Below are positions 1 to 4,537 of a DNA stretch of 26,740 nt, piece by piece. The stretch covers positions 1 through 26,740 of the IMG/VR virus record IMGVR_UViG_3300030329_003261. The stretch is one strand, 5' to 3'. A program made the translations under genes and the position numbers. The stretch's first letter is position 1. Each line of letters opens with the position of its first letter. Under the pieces are notes generated by a model. The model saw only the letters and a program-made list of their open reading frames with translations. It had not been told where the DNA came from and did not search any database. The DNA comes from a virus.

Positions 1-337
1 CAGGATCTCCAATGTTTTGGATTCCCATCTTCTCACAGACATGGTCATGGATTTTGATTTCCAACCAATCAACAGTGTCAATGATAAGAGATTCAAATTT
101 GTGATCATCACCCCAGAGGAGACGGAGTGCATCCATGGTCTCCTCAAACTTTTTCTCTCTCAAATCAAAGTGAGGGACATCAATGTTGGTGAGTGAACCT
201 TCAAAATCGAAAAATAAAGGTCCAGGAAACTGGGCACCAAGGGTTGACTTTCCAATACCAGGAGGTCCATGAACTGCGACCTTCATCCCTTGATCAGGAT
301 TGATTCCTGACTGGATATCATCGAATGTTATGCTCAT
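1..337 (-). CDS. AAA-family ATPase, Sak4-like recombinase (C-terminus outside window)
   Basis: The reading frame opens at ATG 337 and runs off the left edge, so only about 112 N-terminal residues are visible. A Walker A motif GPPGIGKST lies at residues 24-32 and a Walker B-like strand SLIIDTVDWLE with Asp near residue 87. The stretch after Walker A, GAQFPGPLFFDFEGSL, is typical of the phage AAA_24/Sak4 group. Those are RecA-like single-strand annealing or recombination ATPases found in phage replication-recombination modules. The start overlaps the end of the upstream 75-residue gene by 20 nt, and no strong ribosome site is seen, so translation is probably coupled. It is the last visible gene of the leftward early operon. 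A different phage P-loop ATPase remains possible because the C-terminal half is missing. Confidence 0.75.
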   Translation of the reverse strand, partial: MSITFDDIQSGINPDQGMKVAVHGPPGIGKSTLGAQFPGPLFFDFEGSLTNIDVPHFDLREKKFEETMDALRLLWGDDHKFESLIIDTVDWLEIKIHDHVCEKMGIQNIGDP

Positions 338-545
338 TGTGCATCTCGTTTTTGGTTTCAATTGCAACCTGACGAATGTCTTCGTCAGCATCCCTGTCTT
401 CAAGGAATATTTGTTTCAAAGTGATTCCTCGTTTGTTCAGTCTCTTGAAAAAATTCTCAAAGATCCGTTGCCTTTCGGCATCACGGTTCCTTTTATCCCT
501 CGATTTTTTCAGGATCTGAACGACATCATGACTTTCTATCATCAT
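318..545 (-). CDS. small charged early protein, 75 aa, function unknown
   Basis: I do not recognise this protein. It is rich in Arg, Lys, Asp and Glu and looks largely helical (ILKKSRDKRNRDAERQRIFE, then a second charged helix). The start is placed at ATG 545 (MMIESHD) because AAGGAG lies 7 nt upstream. The frame could open further upstream, but that would create a long overlap with the preceding gene. As chosen it overlaps the preceding gene by 20 nt and the following ATPase by 20 nt. Its place between a zinc-ribbon regulator and a Sak4-like ATPase suggests an early, DNA-metabolism-associated or host-takeover role, which is inference only. Confidence 0.6.
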   Translation of the reverse strand: MMIESHDVVQILKKSRDKRNRDAERQRIFENFFKRLNKRGITLKQIFLEDRDADEDIRQVAIETKNEMHNEHNIR

Positions 546-726
546 GAGGTTTCTCCTTATTAAAACGTGATGCTGCAGCCAGTCTCTGCTCACGTTCTGT
601 TTTCATCGACTGGATCAACTCGTGTTTCTCTAGTCCTGGCCCCACCATCTTGAAGAACTTCTCAAAATTGGCATTCATCCTTCTCAGTTGATGGAGCATT
701 TCCATTTCTGTTAATTGGTCTGCCAT
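526..726 (-). CDS. small helical early protein, 66 aa, function unknown
   Basis: This is a short, mainly helical, charged protein beginning MADQLTEMEMLHQLRRM. It has two predicted amphipathic helices and a basic C-terminus (FNKEKPHDDRKS). No family is recognised. Its ATG shares a base with the TAA stop of the preceding 29-residue frame (TAATG), and its end overlaps the next gene, so it is translated within a chain of coupled small early genes. Helical spacing in the first half could support self-association, but no clear coiled-coil register was established. Confidence 0.6.
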   Translation of the reverse strand: MADQLTEMEMLHQLRRMNANFEKFFKMVGPGLEKHELIQSMKTEREQRLAAASRFNKEKPHDDRKS

Positions 727-815
727 TACTCAAACTCATCCCATTCTTTTTCTTCACGGTCTGTTTCGTCTGAACCTTGGTAATCAAGGTCACATCCATC
801 AGGACCAATATTCAT
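726..815 (-). CDS. possible very small acidic protein, 29 aa
   Basis: This frame starts at ATG 815 inside the end of the zinc-ribbon gene and ends at TAA 726-728, exactly where the next gene starts (TAATG). The product is acidic (MNIGPDGCDLDYQG, ending EKEWDEFE). There is only a weak GGGA before the ATG. The support is positional: it fills the gap between two genes with a short overlap at each end, as elsewhere in this operon. It may be no more than a translational-coupling leader. Function unknown. Confidence 0.4.
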   Translation of the reverse strand: MNIGPDGCDLDYQGSDETDREEKEWDEFE

Positions 816-1365
816 GTCCCAGTTCGTCTTCTCGTTTGGATATGTTGGATTCGTCATAGTCTTTTTGGGGGATAGTGATTAAATCCTCAACAGAAGCAGT
901 TTTGAGGATTTTGATGGTTCCTCCTCGTGCCAAATACTGATCCACTTCATTCTGAAAGTGGCTTTTCACACTAGGGGGTCTCGTGGGGGTCTCAGTTACT
1001 TCAACAGGTGATTTTCGATAGGAAGATCCAAACCTGATGGTGTGTTGATCAGGTTTGAAATGCTCCTTGGGGGTATCACGTCTCCATTTGACTCTGCATG
1101 GGTTCCCACAGAATCGTTGATGATTCTGGAATCGGAAGGTTCGTTTACCACAGGTGATGCAGTTGAAGAAACGGTGGGCAAAGAGGAGATCCATTTCCTT
1201 TTCCACAAACTGAGGAGTCTCGTCCAGAGCCTTTGCCCATCCGTAATACCATGCCTTACGGTTACCAGTGGTCATGAAGGGTTTGAGCAAAAAGGCAGAG
1301 ATCAACTTTCTGTTGAAATGAGATCTCTTTGACATGACCGTGGTGGTCAGTCCCTTCTCGACCAT
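799..1365 (-). CDS. zinc-ribbon protein, probable early DNA-binding regulator
   Basis: The protein is 188 aa if started at ATG 1365, where AAGG lies 6 nt upstream and just after the stop of the preceding HTH gene. The frame stays open to ATG 1431, but that start would overlap the HTH gene by 58 nt. Four cysteines form a compact zinc-binding motif, CITC near residues 69-72 and CGNPC near 86-90. A basic helical N-terminal part (about residues 10-45) could be HTH-like. A C-terminal element, VDQYLARGGTIKIL (about residues 141-154), resembles a short motif seen in phage DNA-binding regulators. The family is not recognised exactly. As the second gene of the early operon it could regulate transcription or act on DNA, which is inference. 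Confidence 0.65.
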   Translation of the reverse strand: MVEKGLTTTVMSKRSHFNRKLISAFLLKPFMTTGNRKAWYYGWAKALDETPQFVEKEMDLLFAHRFFNCITCGKRTFRFQNHQRFCGNPCRVKWRRDTPKEHFKPDQHTIRFGSSYRKSPVEVTETPTRPPSVKSHFQNEVDQYLARGGTIKILKTASVEDLITIPQKDYDESNISKREDELGHEYWS

Positions 1366-1373
1366 GATTCGCC

Positions 1374-1553
1374 TTACAAAGGAGTCGTGGTGATCGACTC
1401 TCTGGCCTTTAACAGATCCTTTTCCGTCCATAGAAAAGTATTTCTTGATCTAAATGTTGGAGTGATTTTTTGATTTCGGACCCTCCTCCTGAGTTGGTCC
1501 ACCGTCAGTCCCAGGAACTGTGCTGCGGATTTTGTATCAAATAACTCTTGCAT
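1374..1553 (-). CDS. short HTH protein, Cro- or excisionase-like (59 aa)
   Basis: ATG 1553 is preceded by AAGGGATCAAT, a good ribosome site, and the frame ends at TAA 1374-1376. The protein begins MQELFDTKSAAQFLGLTVD, then QLRRRVRNQKITP, then RNTFLWTEKDLLKAR. That is the layout of a MerR/AlpA/excisionase-type winged helix-turn-helix: a helix-turn-helix over residues 7-27, a wing near 30-40 and a closing strand-helix. It is the first gene of the leftward early operon and faces the CI-type repressor across the operator region. It therefore occupies the genetic position of Cro, Cox or Xis. A directionality-factor role with the integrase is plausible. The HTH assignment is fairly secure; which of the three roles it has is not. 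Confidence 0.7.
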   Translation of the reverse strand: MQELFDTKSAAQFLGLTVDQLRRRVRNQKITPTFRSRNTFLWTEKDLLKARESITTTPL

Positions 1554-1569
1554 ATTGATCCCTTGTCTA

Positions 1570-1575
1570 ATTATA
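1570..1575 (-). promoter_or_regulatory. candidate leftward early promoter 2 (-10 box)
   Basis: A perfect TATAAT on the minus strand lies 16 nt upstream of the HTH-gene ATG (1553), with no good -35 at normal spacing. Transcription from it would begin near 1563, leaving a very short leader that still includes the AAGGG ribosome site. It abuts the palindrome at 1574-1588. Confidence 0.45.
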
Positions 1576-1588
1576 CTGTGATACAGTA
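1574..1588. promoter_or_regulatory. operator palindrome A, TACTGT-N3-ACAGTA
   Basis: This is a perfect 15-bp inverted repeat, TACTGTGATACAGTA. It overlaps the perfect -10 box of the leftward promoter. It is the best copy of the half-site that recurs at 1590 and 1621, and is presumed to be the binding site of the CI-type repressor, the opposing HTH protein, or both. Confidence 0.65.
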
Positions 1589-1595
1589 TTACTGT

Positions 1596-1612
1596 ATTGT
1601 CATCCAGACAAT
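1596..1612. promoter_or_regulatory. operator-like palindrome B
   Basis: ATTGTC and GACAAT form an inverted repeat around a 5-bp centre. A TACTGT half-site sits directly beside it at 1590-1595 without a proper partner. This differs from the other two palindromes, so it may bind a second regulator or be a degenerate middle operator. Confidence 0.45.
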
Positions 1613-1620
1613 GTAGGATG

Positions 1621-1635
1621 TACTGTAGTACAGAT
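1621..1635. promoter_or_regulatory. operator palindrome C, TACTGT-N3-ACAGAT
   Basis: The sequence TACTGTAGTACAGAT has the same half-site spacing as palindrome A with two changes at its end, and contains a perfect 11-bp core CTGTAGTACAG. It covers the -10 of the leftward promoter that has the TTGACA -35. Confidence 0.6.
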
Positions 1636-1651
1636 TGAAATTAAATGTCAA
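1622..1651 (-). promoter_or_regulatory. candidate leftward early promoter 1
   Basis: On the minus strand a perfect -35 hexamer TTGACA (1651-1646) is followed 18 bp later by TACAGT (1627-1622) as a -10. The -10 lies inside the palindrome at 1621-1635, so repressor binding there would block it. Confidence 0.5.
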
Positions 1652-1666
1652 CAATAAATTTATAAG

Positions 1667-1966
1667 ATGAATTTCTCAGACGTTATGGACCGAATTACAC
1701 GATTGGAAGGAGCAAGGTCTGATGGAGAGATTGCTGATTATCTAGGGCAGACGAAGCAATCTTTTGCTGGCTACAAAAAGCGAGGGACGGTTCCCTTGCA
1801 GGAAGTCATTGACTACTGCATCAAGAATGAAAGGAGTGTTGATCATGTATTGTTTGGGACTGATCCTCCCTATGTGAATAGAGATCTTGAAAAAGAGAAT
1901 ATTGAACTCAAAGCACGACTCAAAGAAGTCAAACAATTACTCTTAGAGGTAATTAGAAAGGAATAG
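1667..1966 (+). CDS. cI: CI-family phage repressor, HTH domain with coiled-coil tail
   Basis: The protein has 99 aa. Residues 3-65 fit the bacteriophage CI repressor HTH family: FSDVMDRITRLEGARSDGEI, LGQTKQSFAGYKKRGTVPLQ, then YCIKNERSVDHVLFG. In this family the HTH binds operator half-sites, and the motif ending in LLTG or LFG closes the domain. The remainder (about residues 72-99) is a charged leucine-zipper-like helix, probably for oligomerisation, where many CI proteins have an S24 self-cleaving peptidase. The gene is thus much shorter than lambda-type CI (over 200 aa), and RecA-stimulated self-cleavage is not expected. It stands first in a rightward operon with a 107-aa protein and integrase. 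The operators at 1574-1635 are its likely targets. Confidence 0.85.
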   Translation: MNFSDVMDRITRLEGARSDGEIADYLGQTKQSFAGYKKRGTVPLQEVIDYCIKNERSVDHVLFGTDPPYVNRDLEKENIELKARLKEVKQLLLEVIRKE

Positions 1967-1973
1967 AAGCACT

Positions 1974-2297
1974 ATGGAATTTCATGAAATTCAGACGATT
2001 CAGTGTCCAACTAGACAGTCTTTTGATGCACATCGTGAGATTTGGGATGACATTAAATTGATAGCAGAAGAACACAATTGTTCTTTTGAATGGGAAGTCC
2101 TTTCAGAAGAAGAAAGGACTTACCGTCTTAATATTAAAGGAAACTCTAAAACCGAACAGATGAATGGTTTAATGAAAGTTGTTGAATTTTTGAATAAACA
2201 GGATATTGAACCTGCAATTGTGATTGAAACAGAGGATTTGAAAGAGACGAAAAAGTCCATCAAAAAGGCAATTGAAATATGCGAGGAGGTCGTATGA
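1974..2297 (+). CDS. unknown 107-aa protein between repressor and integrase
   Basis: I do not recognise this family. The protein is acidic, begins MEFHEIQTIQCPTRQSFDAH, and looks like an alpha/beta fold. A helix with WDDIKLIAEEHNCSFEW is followed by a strand-rich middle (ERTYRLNIKGNS), another helix and a long charged C-terminal helix. It starts 8 nt after the repressor stop, and its TGA stop overlaps the chosen integrase ATG (ATGA), so all three proteins should be co-produced. Position suggests a modulator of repressor or integrase, for example an antirepressor, co-repressor or recombination accessory factor. No motif decides between these. The rest of this window shows no similar protein by eye. 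Confidence 0.65.
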   Translation: MEFHEIQTIQCPTRQSFDAHREIWDDIKLIAEEHNCSFEWEVLSEEERTYRLNIKGNSKTEQMNGLMKVVEFLNKQDIEPAIVIETEDLKETKKSIKKAIEICEEVV

Positions 2298-3352
2298 GTG
2301 AATCCATTTTCTTCACACGAGGAAATCGGGTCTATGGGAGATTCTATGAGTTAATTCTCCCATCAGGCCAGTATAAGAAACTGAGTTTGTGTTCCATCAA
2401 GGAAAGGAACAAATACTCTGCAAAAGGGTCACCGTCCCAGAGGGATCGATTCCTGAATCGGCTCTATGAGGACAGACTGGAAAAGGAGTTGCAGAAGAAG
2501 AGTTCTGCTGCATCTGCAGATTCCATTCAGAAACTGATTCAGGATTTCATTGATAAGAAAGATCCTGACATTACAGTTCGAGGTCAGTTGGAATACTGGA
2601 TGAGGGAGTTACCCAAGATCAAAGCACAGGATGTGAAACCCTATGACATTGTTCAGGTCAAAGAGAAGCTGATGGACCGTGTTGGTCCTGCATCAGTCAA
2701 CCGATATCTGAGTGCAATATCTAAGGTCTACACCGTCTGTGTGGAGGAATGGTTCATCTTGGAGCAGAATCCTGTGAGGATTGTTCCAAAGCTTGAGGAG
2801 CCGAAAGGCAGGACCAGATTCTTGTCAAATGAGGAACGTCTCAGGTTGCTTTCAGAATGTCGCAAATCCTCCAATCCTGATCTTTATCTTGTGGTGATGC
2901 TTGCACTATCCACAGGAGGACGAGAGGGAGAAATCTGGGGTTTGAAATGGAGTGATGTGGATCTGAAAAATGGATCAGTCATATTCCGTGATACCAAAAA
3001 TGGAGATACCAGAAGGATCTCTTTTGATGGACCTGCCTTAACAGAGTTTCGGAACAAGATCAGAAGGATTGATACCGAACTGGTCTTCCCTGGAAAGTGG
3101 GATAAGAACAAACCTCGTAGTTTTCGCAAACCTTATGAACAGGCAGTTCAGGCTGCAGGATTGGAAGACTTTACGTTTCATGATCTCAGGCACACCTTTG
3201 CCAGTTACATGGCAATGGATGGTGCAACCTTGAGAGAGATTGCCGATGCTCTGGGTCACAGAACCCTGAACATGGTTATGAGATATTCACACCTGACTGA
3301 GGAGCATTCCAGTAAGGTTGTGAAAGGCATGAATCAAAGGATGCTTGCATAA
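2294..3352 (+). CDS. int: tyrosine recombinase, phage integrase
   Basis: The protein has 352 aa when started at ATG 2294, which follows GAGGAGGT by 3 nt and overlaps the preceding stop. The in-frame ATG at 2279 would place this ribosome site inside the gene. Residues about 1-70 form an arm-binding-like N-terminus and about 75-165 a core-binding SAM-like domain. The catalytic domain has all expected residues: Arg 210 in STGGREGEIWGLKW, Lys 235 in the beta-hairpin, His 296 and Arg 299 in HDLRHTFAS, His 322 in LGHRTLN, and the nucleophile Tyr 331 in RYSHL. It integrates phage DNA by recombining attP with a host tRNA attB. The attP core lies about 90 bp downstream, the usual int-attP order. All residues needed for activity are present. 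Confidence 0.95.
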   Translation: MSESIFFTRGNRVYGRFYELILPSGQYKKLSLCSIKERNKYSAKGSPSQRDRFLNRLYEDRLEKELQKKSSAASADSIQKLIQDFIDKKDPDITVRGQLEYWMRELPKIKAQDVKPYDIVQVKEKLMDRVGPASVNRYLSAISKVYTVCVEEWFILEQNPVRIVPKLEEPKGRTRFLSNEERLRLLSECRKSSNPDLYLVVMLALSTGGREGEIWGLKWSDVDLKNGSVIFRDTKNGDTRRISFDGPALTEFRNKIRRIDTELVFPGKWDKNKPRSFRKPYEQAVQAAGLEDFTFHDLRHTFASYMAMDGATLREIADALGHRTLNMVMRYSHLTEEHSSKVVKGMNQRMLA

Positions 3353-3355
3353 TTT

Positions 3356-3379
3356 TAATATCACTTTTGATAACAGTTG
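3356..3379 (+). repeat. left arm-type repeats (degenerate)
   Basis: TAATATCACTTTTGATAACAGTT begins just after the integrase stop and resembles the right-hand pair TGATATCACTGATATCAGTT, with one change per unit and a 3-bp longer spacer. It is a probable integrase arm-binding site. Confidence 0.5.
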
Positions 3380-3383
3380 ATGT

Positions 3384-3516
3384 TTTACTCCCAATTTACC
3401 AAGTCATATCAATGCTCTACACAATCAGAGCATCTCTCTTTTAATCAGGTGGCCCTGGGTTCGAGTCCCAGCCGACCCACCAATTTATTGAGTGATTTCA
3501 GTAGATTGGGAGTAAA
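3384..3516. repeat. 12-bp inverted repeat bracketing the attP core
   Basis: TTTACTCCCAAT at 3384-3395 is the exact reverse complement of ATTGGGAGTAAA at 3505-3516. The two copies lie 42 bp before and 22 bp after the tRNA core. They could bind a bending or directionality factor symmetrically. Confidence 0.6.
3438..3482 (+). other. attP: attP core, 3' part of tRNA-Lys(UUU)
   Basis: From the anticodon loop onward the sequence reads as a tRNA. CTTTTAA loop (anticodon TTT at 3440-3442), 3' anticodon-stem strand TCAGG, variable loop TGGCC, T-arm CTGGG-TTCGAGT-CCCAG (3455-3471), acceptor strand CCGACCC, A73 and an encoded CCA at 3480-3482. The 5' acceptor strand GGGTCGG is absent upstream, so this is not a functional gene. 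Tyrosine integrases commonly use such 3' tRNA segments so that the host tRNA is rebuilt on integration. The predicted attB is a host tRNA-Lys gene. Confidence 0.88.
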
Positions 3517-3534
3517 CAAGGTTTTAGTCTAGAA

Positions 3535-3592
3535 TGATATCACTGATATCAGTTCCCACGATTTCGGGGTTTTTGATATCAGTTTGATATCA
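3535..3592 (+). repeat. right arm-type repeats, four copies of TGATATCA
   Basis: The palindrome TGATATCA occurs at 3535-3542, 3544-3551, 3574-3581 and 3585-3592. Each copy is followed by CACT or CAGTT, giving two paired units. Repeated short sites flanking a tRNA core are expected for integrase N-domain (arm) or accessory-protein binding. The last copy overlaps the stop of the small gene at 3590. Confidence 0.6.
3555..3574 (+). terminator. candidate intrinsic terminator for the integrase operon
   Basis: CCCACGATTTCGGGG can fold into a short GC stem (five pairs with one bulged A and an ATTT loop) and is followed by five Ts. It lies 200 bp past the integrase stop, within the arm repeats, so the integrase transcript would include the attP core. 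The stem is short, so the call is tentative. Confidence 0.35.
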
Positions 3593-3739
3593 CTTTTTAC
3601 CCTCCTCACCTACCTTAAAATCAGGATCATCGTACCTGAGATCAGGCCAGCAAGGTTCATAATTGGTGTAATCTAGAGGATCATCTTCAGTGTCTGGTGG
3701 AGGAGTAGAGGTTGTTTCCCACCTTTGCGTTTTAATCAA
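3590..3739 (-). CDS. possible small acidic protein, 49 aa, TTG start
   Basis: The frame starts at TTG 3739, 8 nt after AGGGG, and ends in TGA at 3590-3592 inside an arm repeat. It is Pro- and Asp-rich (TSTPPPDTEDDPLDYTNYEP, then CWPDLRYDDPDFK) and ends in Lys. It directly follows the endolysin and would be the last gene of the late operon. There is no signal sequence or TM segment, so it does not look like a spanin. The composition looks like genuine protein, but the start codon is weak. Function unknown. Confidence 0.4.
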   Translation of the reverse strand: MIKTQRWETTSTPPPDTEDDPLDYTNYEPCWPDLRYDDPDFKVGEEGKK

Positions 3740-3749
3740 AGACGAACCC

Positions 3750-4274
3750 CTACTCCGTTAGTCCTCTGAAGTATTTTGCTTTTCCTTTTTTATCCTTAAC
3801 CATTCTCAGAATCTGTTTACGATTCTCTCCCACAGAAGAATAGGATACATGGACCCAACCTGAGTTTGGTCCCTCAACCCTACCTGTGATTTTTGAGACC
3901 CTGTTGGGTTTGTAATTTTCAAGGATAAGCTGATCAAACTCTAAATTATCTCGAATCCATTCTGCGAGTTCCAGGTTGCTAACCTTCTCGCTAATGATTT
4001 CCACATCAGCAGCAGCATGGGTGTGTTCCCCAAAACAGCAATGCTGAGATTTAGGAGATCCGTTGATCAAATCATTCAACGGTTTGGATCTGAAACAACT
4101 ATTGATTTTAGTAGGACCAAATTGGTCCCTGATTGGTTGGAGGATATTTAGTGTGAGTGCCGTGATCCGTGCCACGGCATTGGTGTCAAGGTGGTCTTCC
4201 TGGTCTATGCCAGCGTGGATTGCACTCGTGGAATAGACCAGTTCATGTAGTGAAAAGTTTTTGGAAATTCGCAT
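3750..4274 (-). CDS. M15-family peptidase, probable endolysin
   Basis: The protein is 174 aa from ATG 4274 (MRISKNFSLHELVYS), 10 nt after the upstream stop. AAAGGA lies 13 nt upstream, which is longer than ideal. It fits the M15 D-Ala-D-Ala carboxypeptidase-like group (Peptidase_M15_3) that cleaves the peptidoglycan stem peptide or its cross-links. Seen in it are FSLHELV near the start, ILQPIRDQFG, INSCFRSKPLN, a zinc motif with His 78 and Asp 90, and WVHVSY with His 142. The zinc motif SQHCCFGEHTHAAADVE is about five residues longer than the usual SQHxxGxAxD and adds His 84 and His 86. The frame stays open upstream and would add a hydrophobic segment, but only TTG or internal ATG starts exist there and they overlap the previous gene. 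It lies beside holin-like genes. Confidence 0.82.
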   Translation of the reverse strand: MRISKNFSLHELVYSTSAIHAGIDQEDHLDTNAVARITALTLNILQPIRDQFGPTKINSCFRSKPLNDLINGSPKSQHCCFGEHTHAAADVEIISEKVSNLELAEWIRDNLEFDQLILENYKPNRVSKITGRVEGPNSGWVHVSYSSVGENRKQILRMVKDKKGKAKYFRGLTE

Positions 4275-4284
4275 CGCAAGGAAA

Positions 4285-4482
4285 TTATCCTTTGATAAGA
4301 TCCATGACGGATTTGTGACCATGAGAGTTGTCACCATCCACAGCACCATCCAGTGCTTCTCGTACTTCTTTAGGAAGTTTTTCAAGATGTGGTTCTAGGT
4401 GTTCCGCTGCAAGAGACTGAGCTTTATCGGCTACGATGTCTTTGAGCATGTTAGCCACGAATGGCAAGACCAAGTTAAGCAT
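4285..4482 (-). CDS. small protein of lysis region, 65 aa, function unknown
   Basis: The start is placed at ATG 4482, where GAAAGGAACCT gives a good ribosome site. Upstream in-frame ATGs (4563, 4581) would overlap the two-TM gene. The N-terminus MLNLVLPFVANMLKDIVADK is hydrophobic to amphipathic, followed by a charged helical part (LEPHLEKLPKEVREALDG) and a Gly/Asp/His-rich tail. It is not a convincing TM helix. Position between a holin-like protein and the endolysin suggests a lysis accessory role, which is inference. Confidence 0.55.
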   Translation of the reverse strand: MLNLVLPFVANMLKDIVADKAQSLAAEHLEPHLEKLPKEVREALDGAVDGDNSHGHKSVMDLIKG

Positions 4483-4537
4483 AGGTTCCTTTCTTTCGGG
4501 TTGAGGGTGGAATAAGTCATAGAAGGTTTTAATGATA

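Larger units (their letters stand above)
1554..1666. promoter_or_regulatory. divergent genetic-switch control region
   Basis: This 113-bp spacer separates the leftward early operon from the rightward repressor operon. It holds three palindromes, listed separately, and candidate promoters in both directions. Rightward transcription of the repressor might use TTGTCA at 1597-1602 with TACTGT at 1621-1626 (18-bp spacing), a weak match. The repressor ATG has no recognisable Shine-Dalgarno site. The layout resembles the lambdoid and P2 lysis-lysogeny switches. Confidence 0.7.
3353..3589. other. attP region between integrase and late operon
   Basis: This 237-bp gene-free stretch has a tRNA-derived core (3438-3482), GATATCA-type repeats on the right (3535-3592) with degenerate copies on the left (3356-3379), and a 12-bp inverted repeat around the core. 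Phage genes lie on both sides, so this is an attP rather than a prophage end. A candidate rightward terminator also lies here. Confidence 0.8.

Noticed and set aside
1366-1431. Longer start of the zinc-ribbon protein at 1431
   Set aside because: It would overlap the short HTH gene by 58 nt and lacks a ribosome site; ATG 1365 has one directly after the HTH stop.
2279-2293. Integrase start at ATG 2279
   Set aside because: The AGGAGGT ribosome site lies inside these codons and points to ATG 2294.
3407-3482. A complete functional tRNA-Lys gene
   Set aside because: The 5' acceptor strand is missing and the anticodon stem has mismatches; only the 3' part is intact, as expected for an att site.
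3535-3592. CRISPR-like repeats
   Set aside because: Units are 8 bp, irregularly spaced and adjacent to int and the att core; no spacer-repeat regularity.
4275-4385. Signal-anchor N-terminus on the endolysin
   Set aside because: The hydrophobic extension needs a TTG start without a ribosome site, or internal ATGs, and overlaps the preceding gene. The conserved domain begins at ATG 4274.
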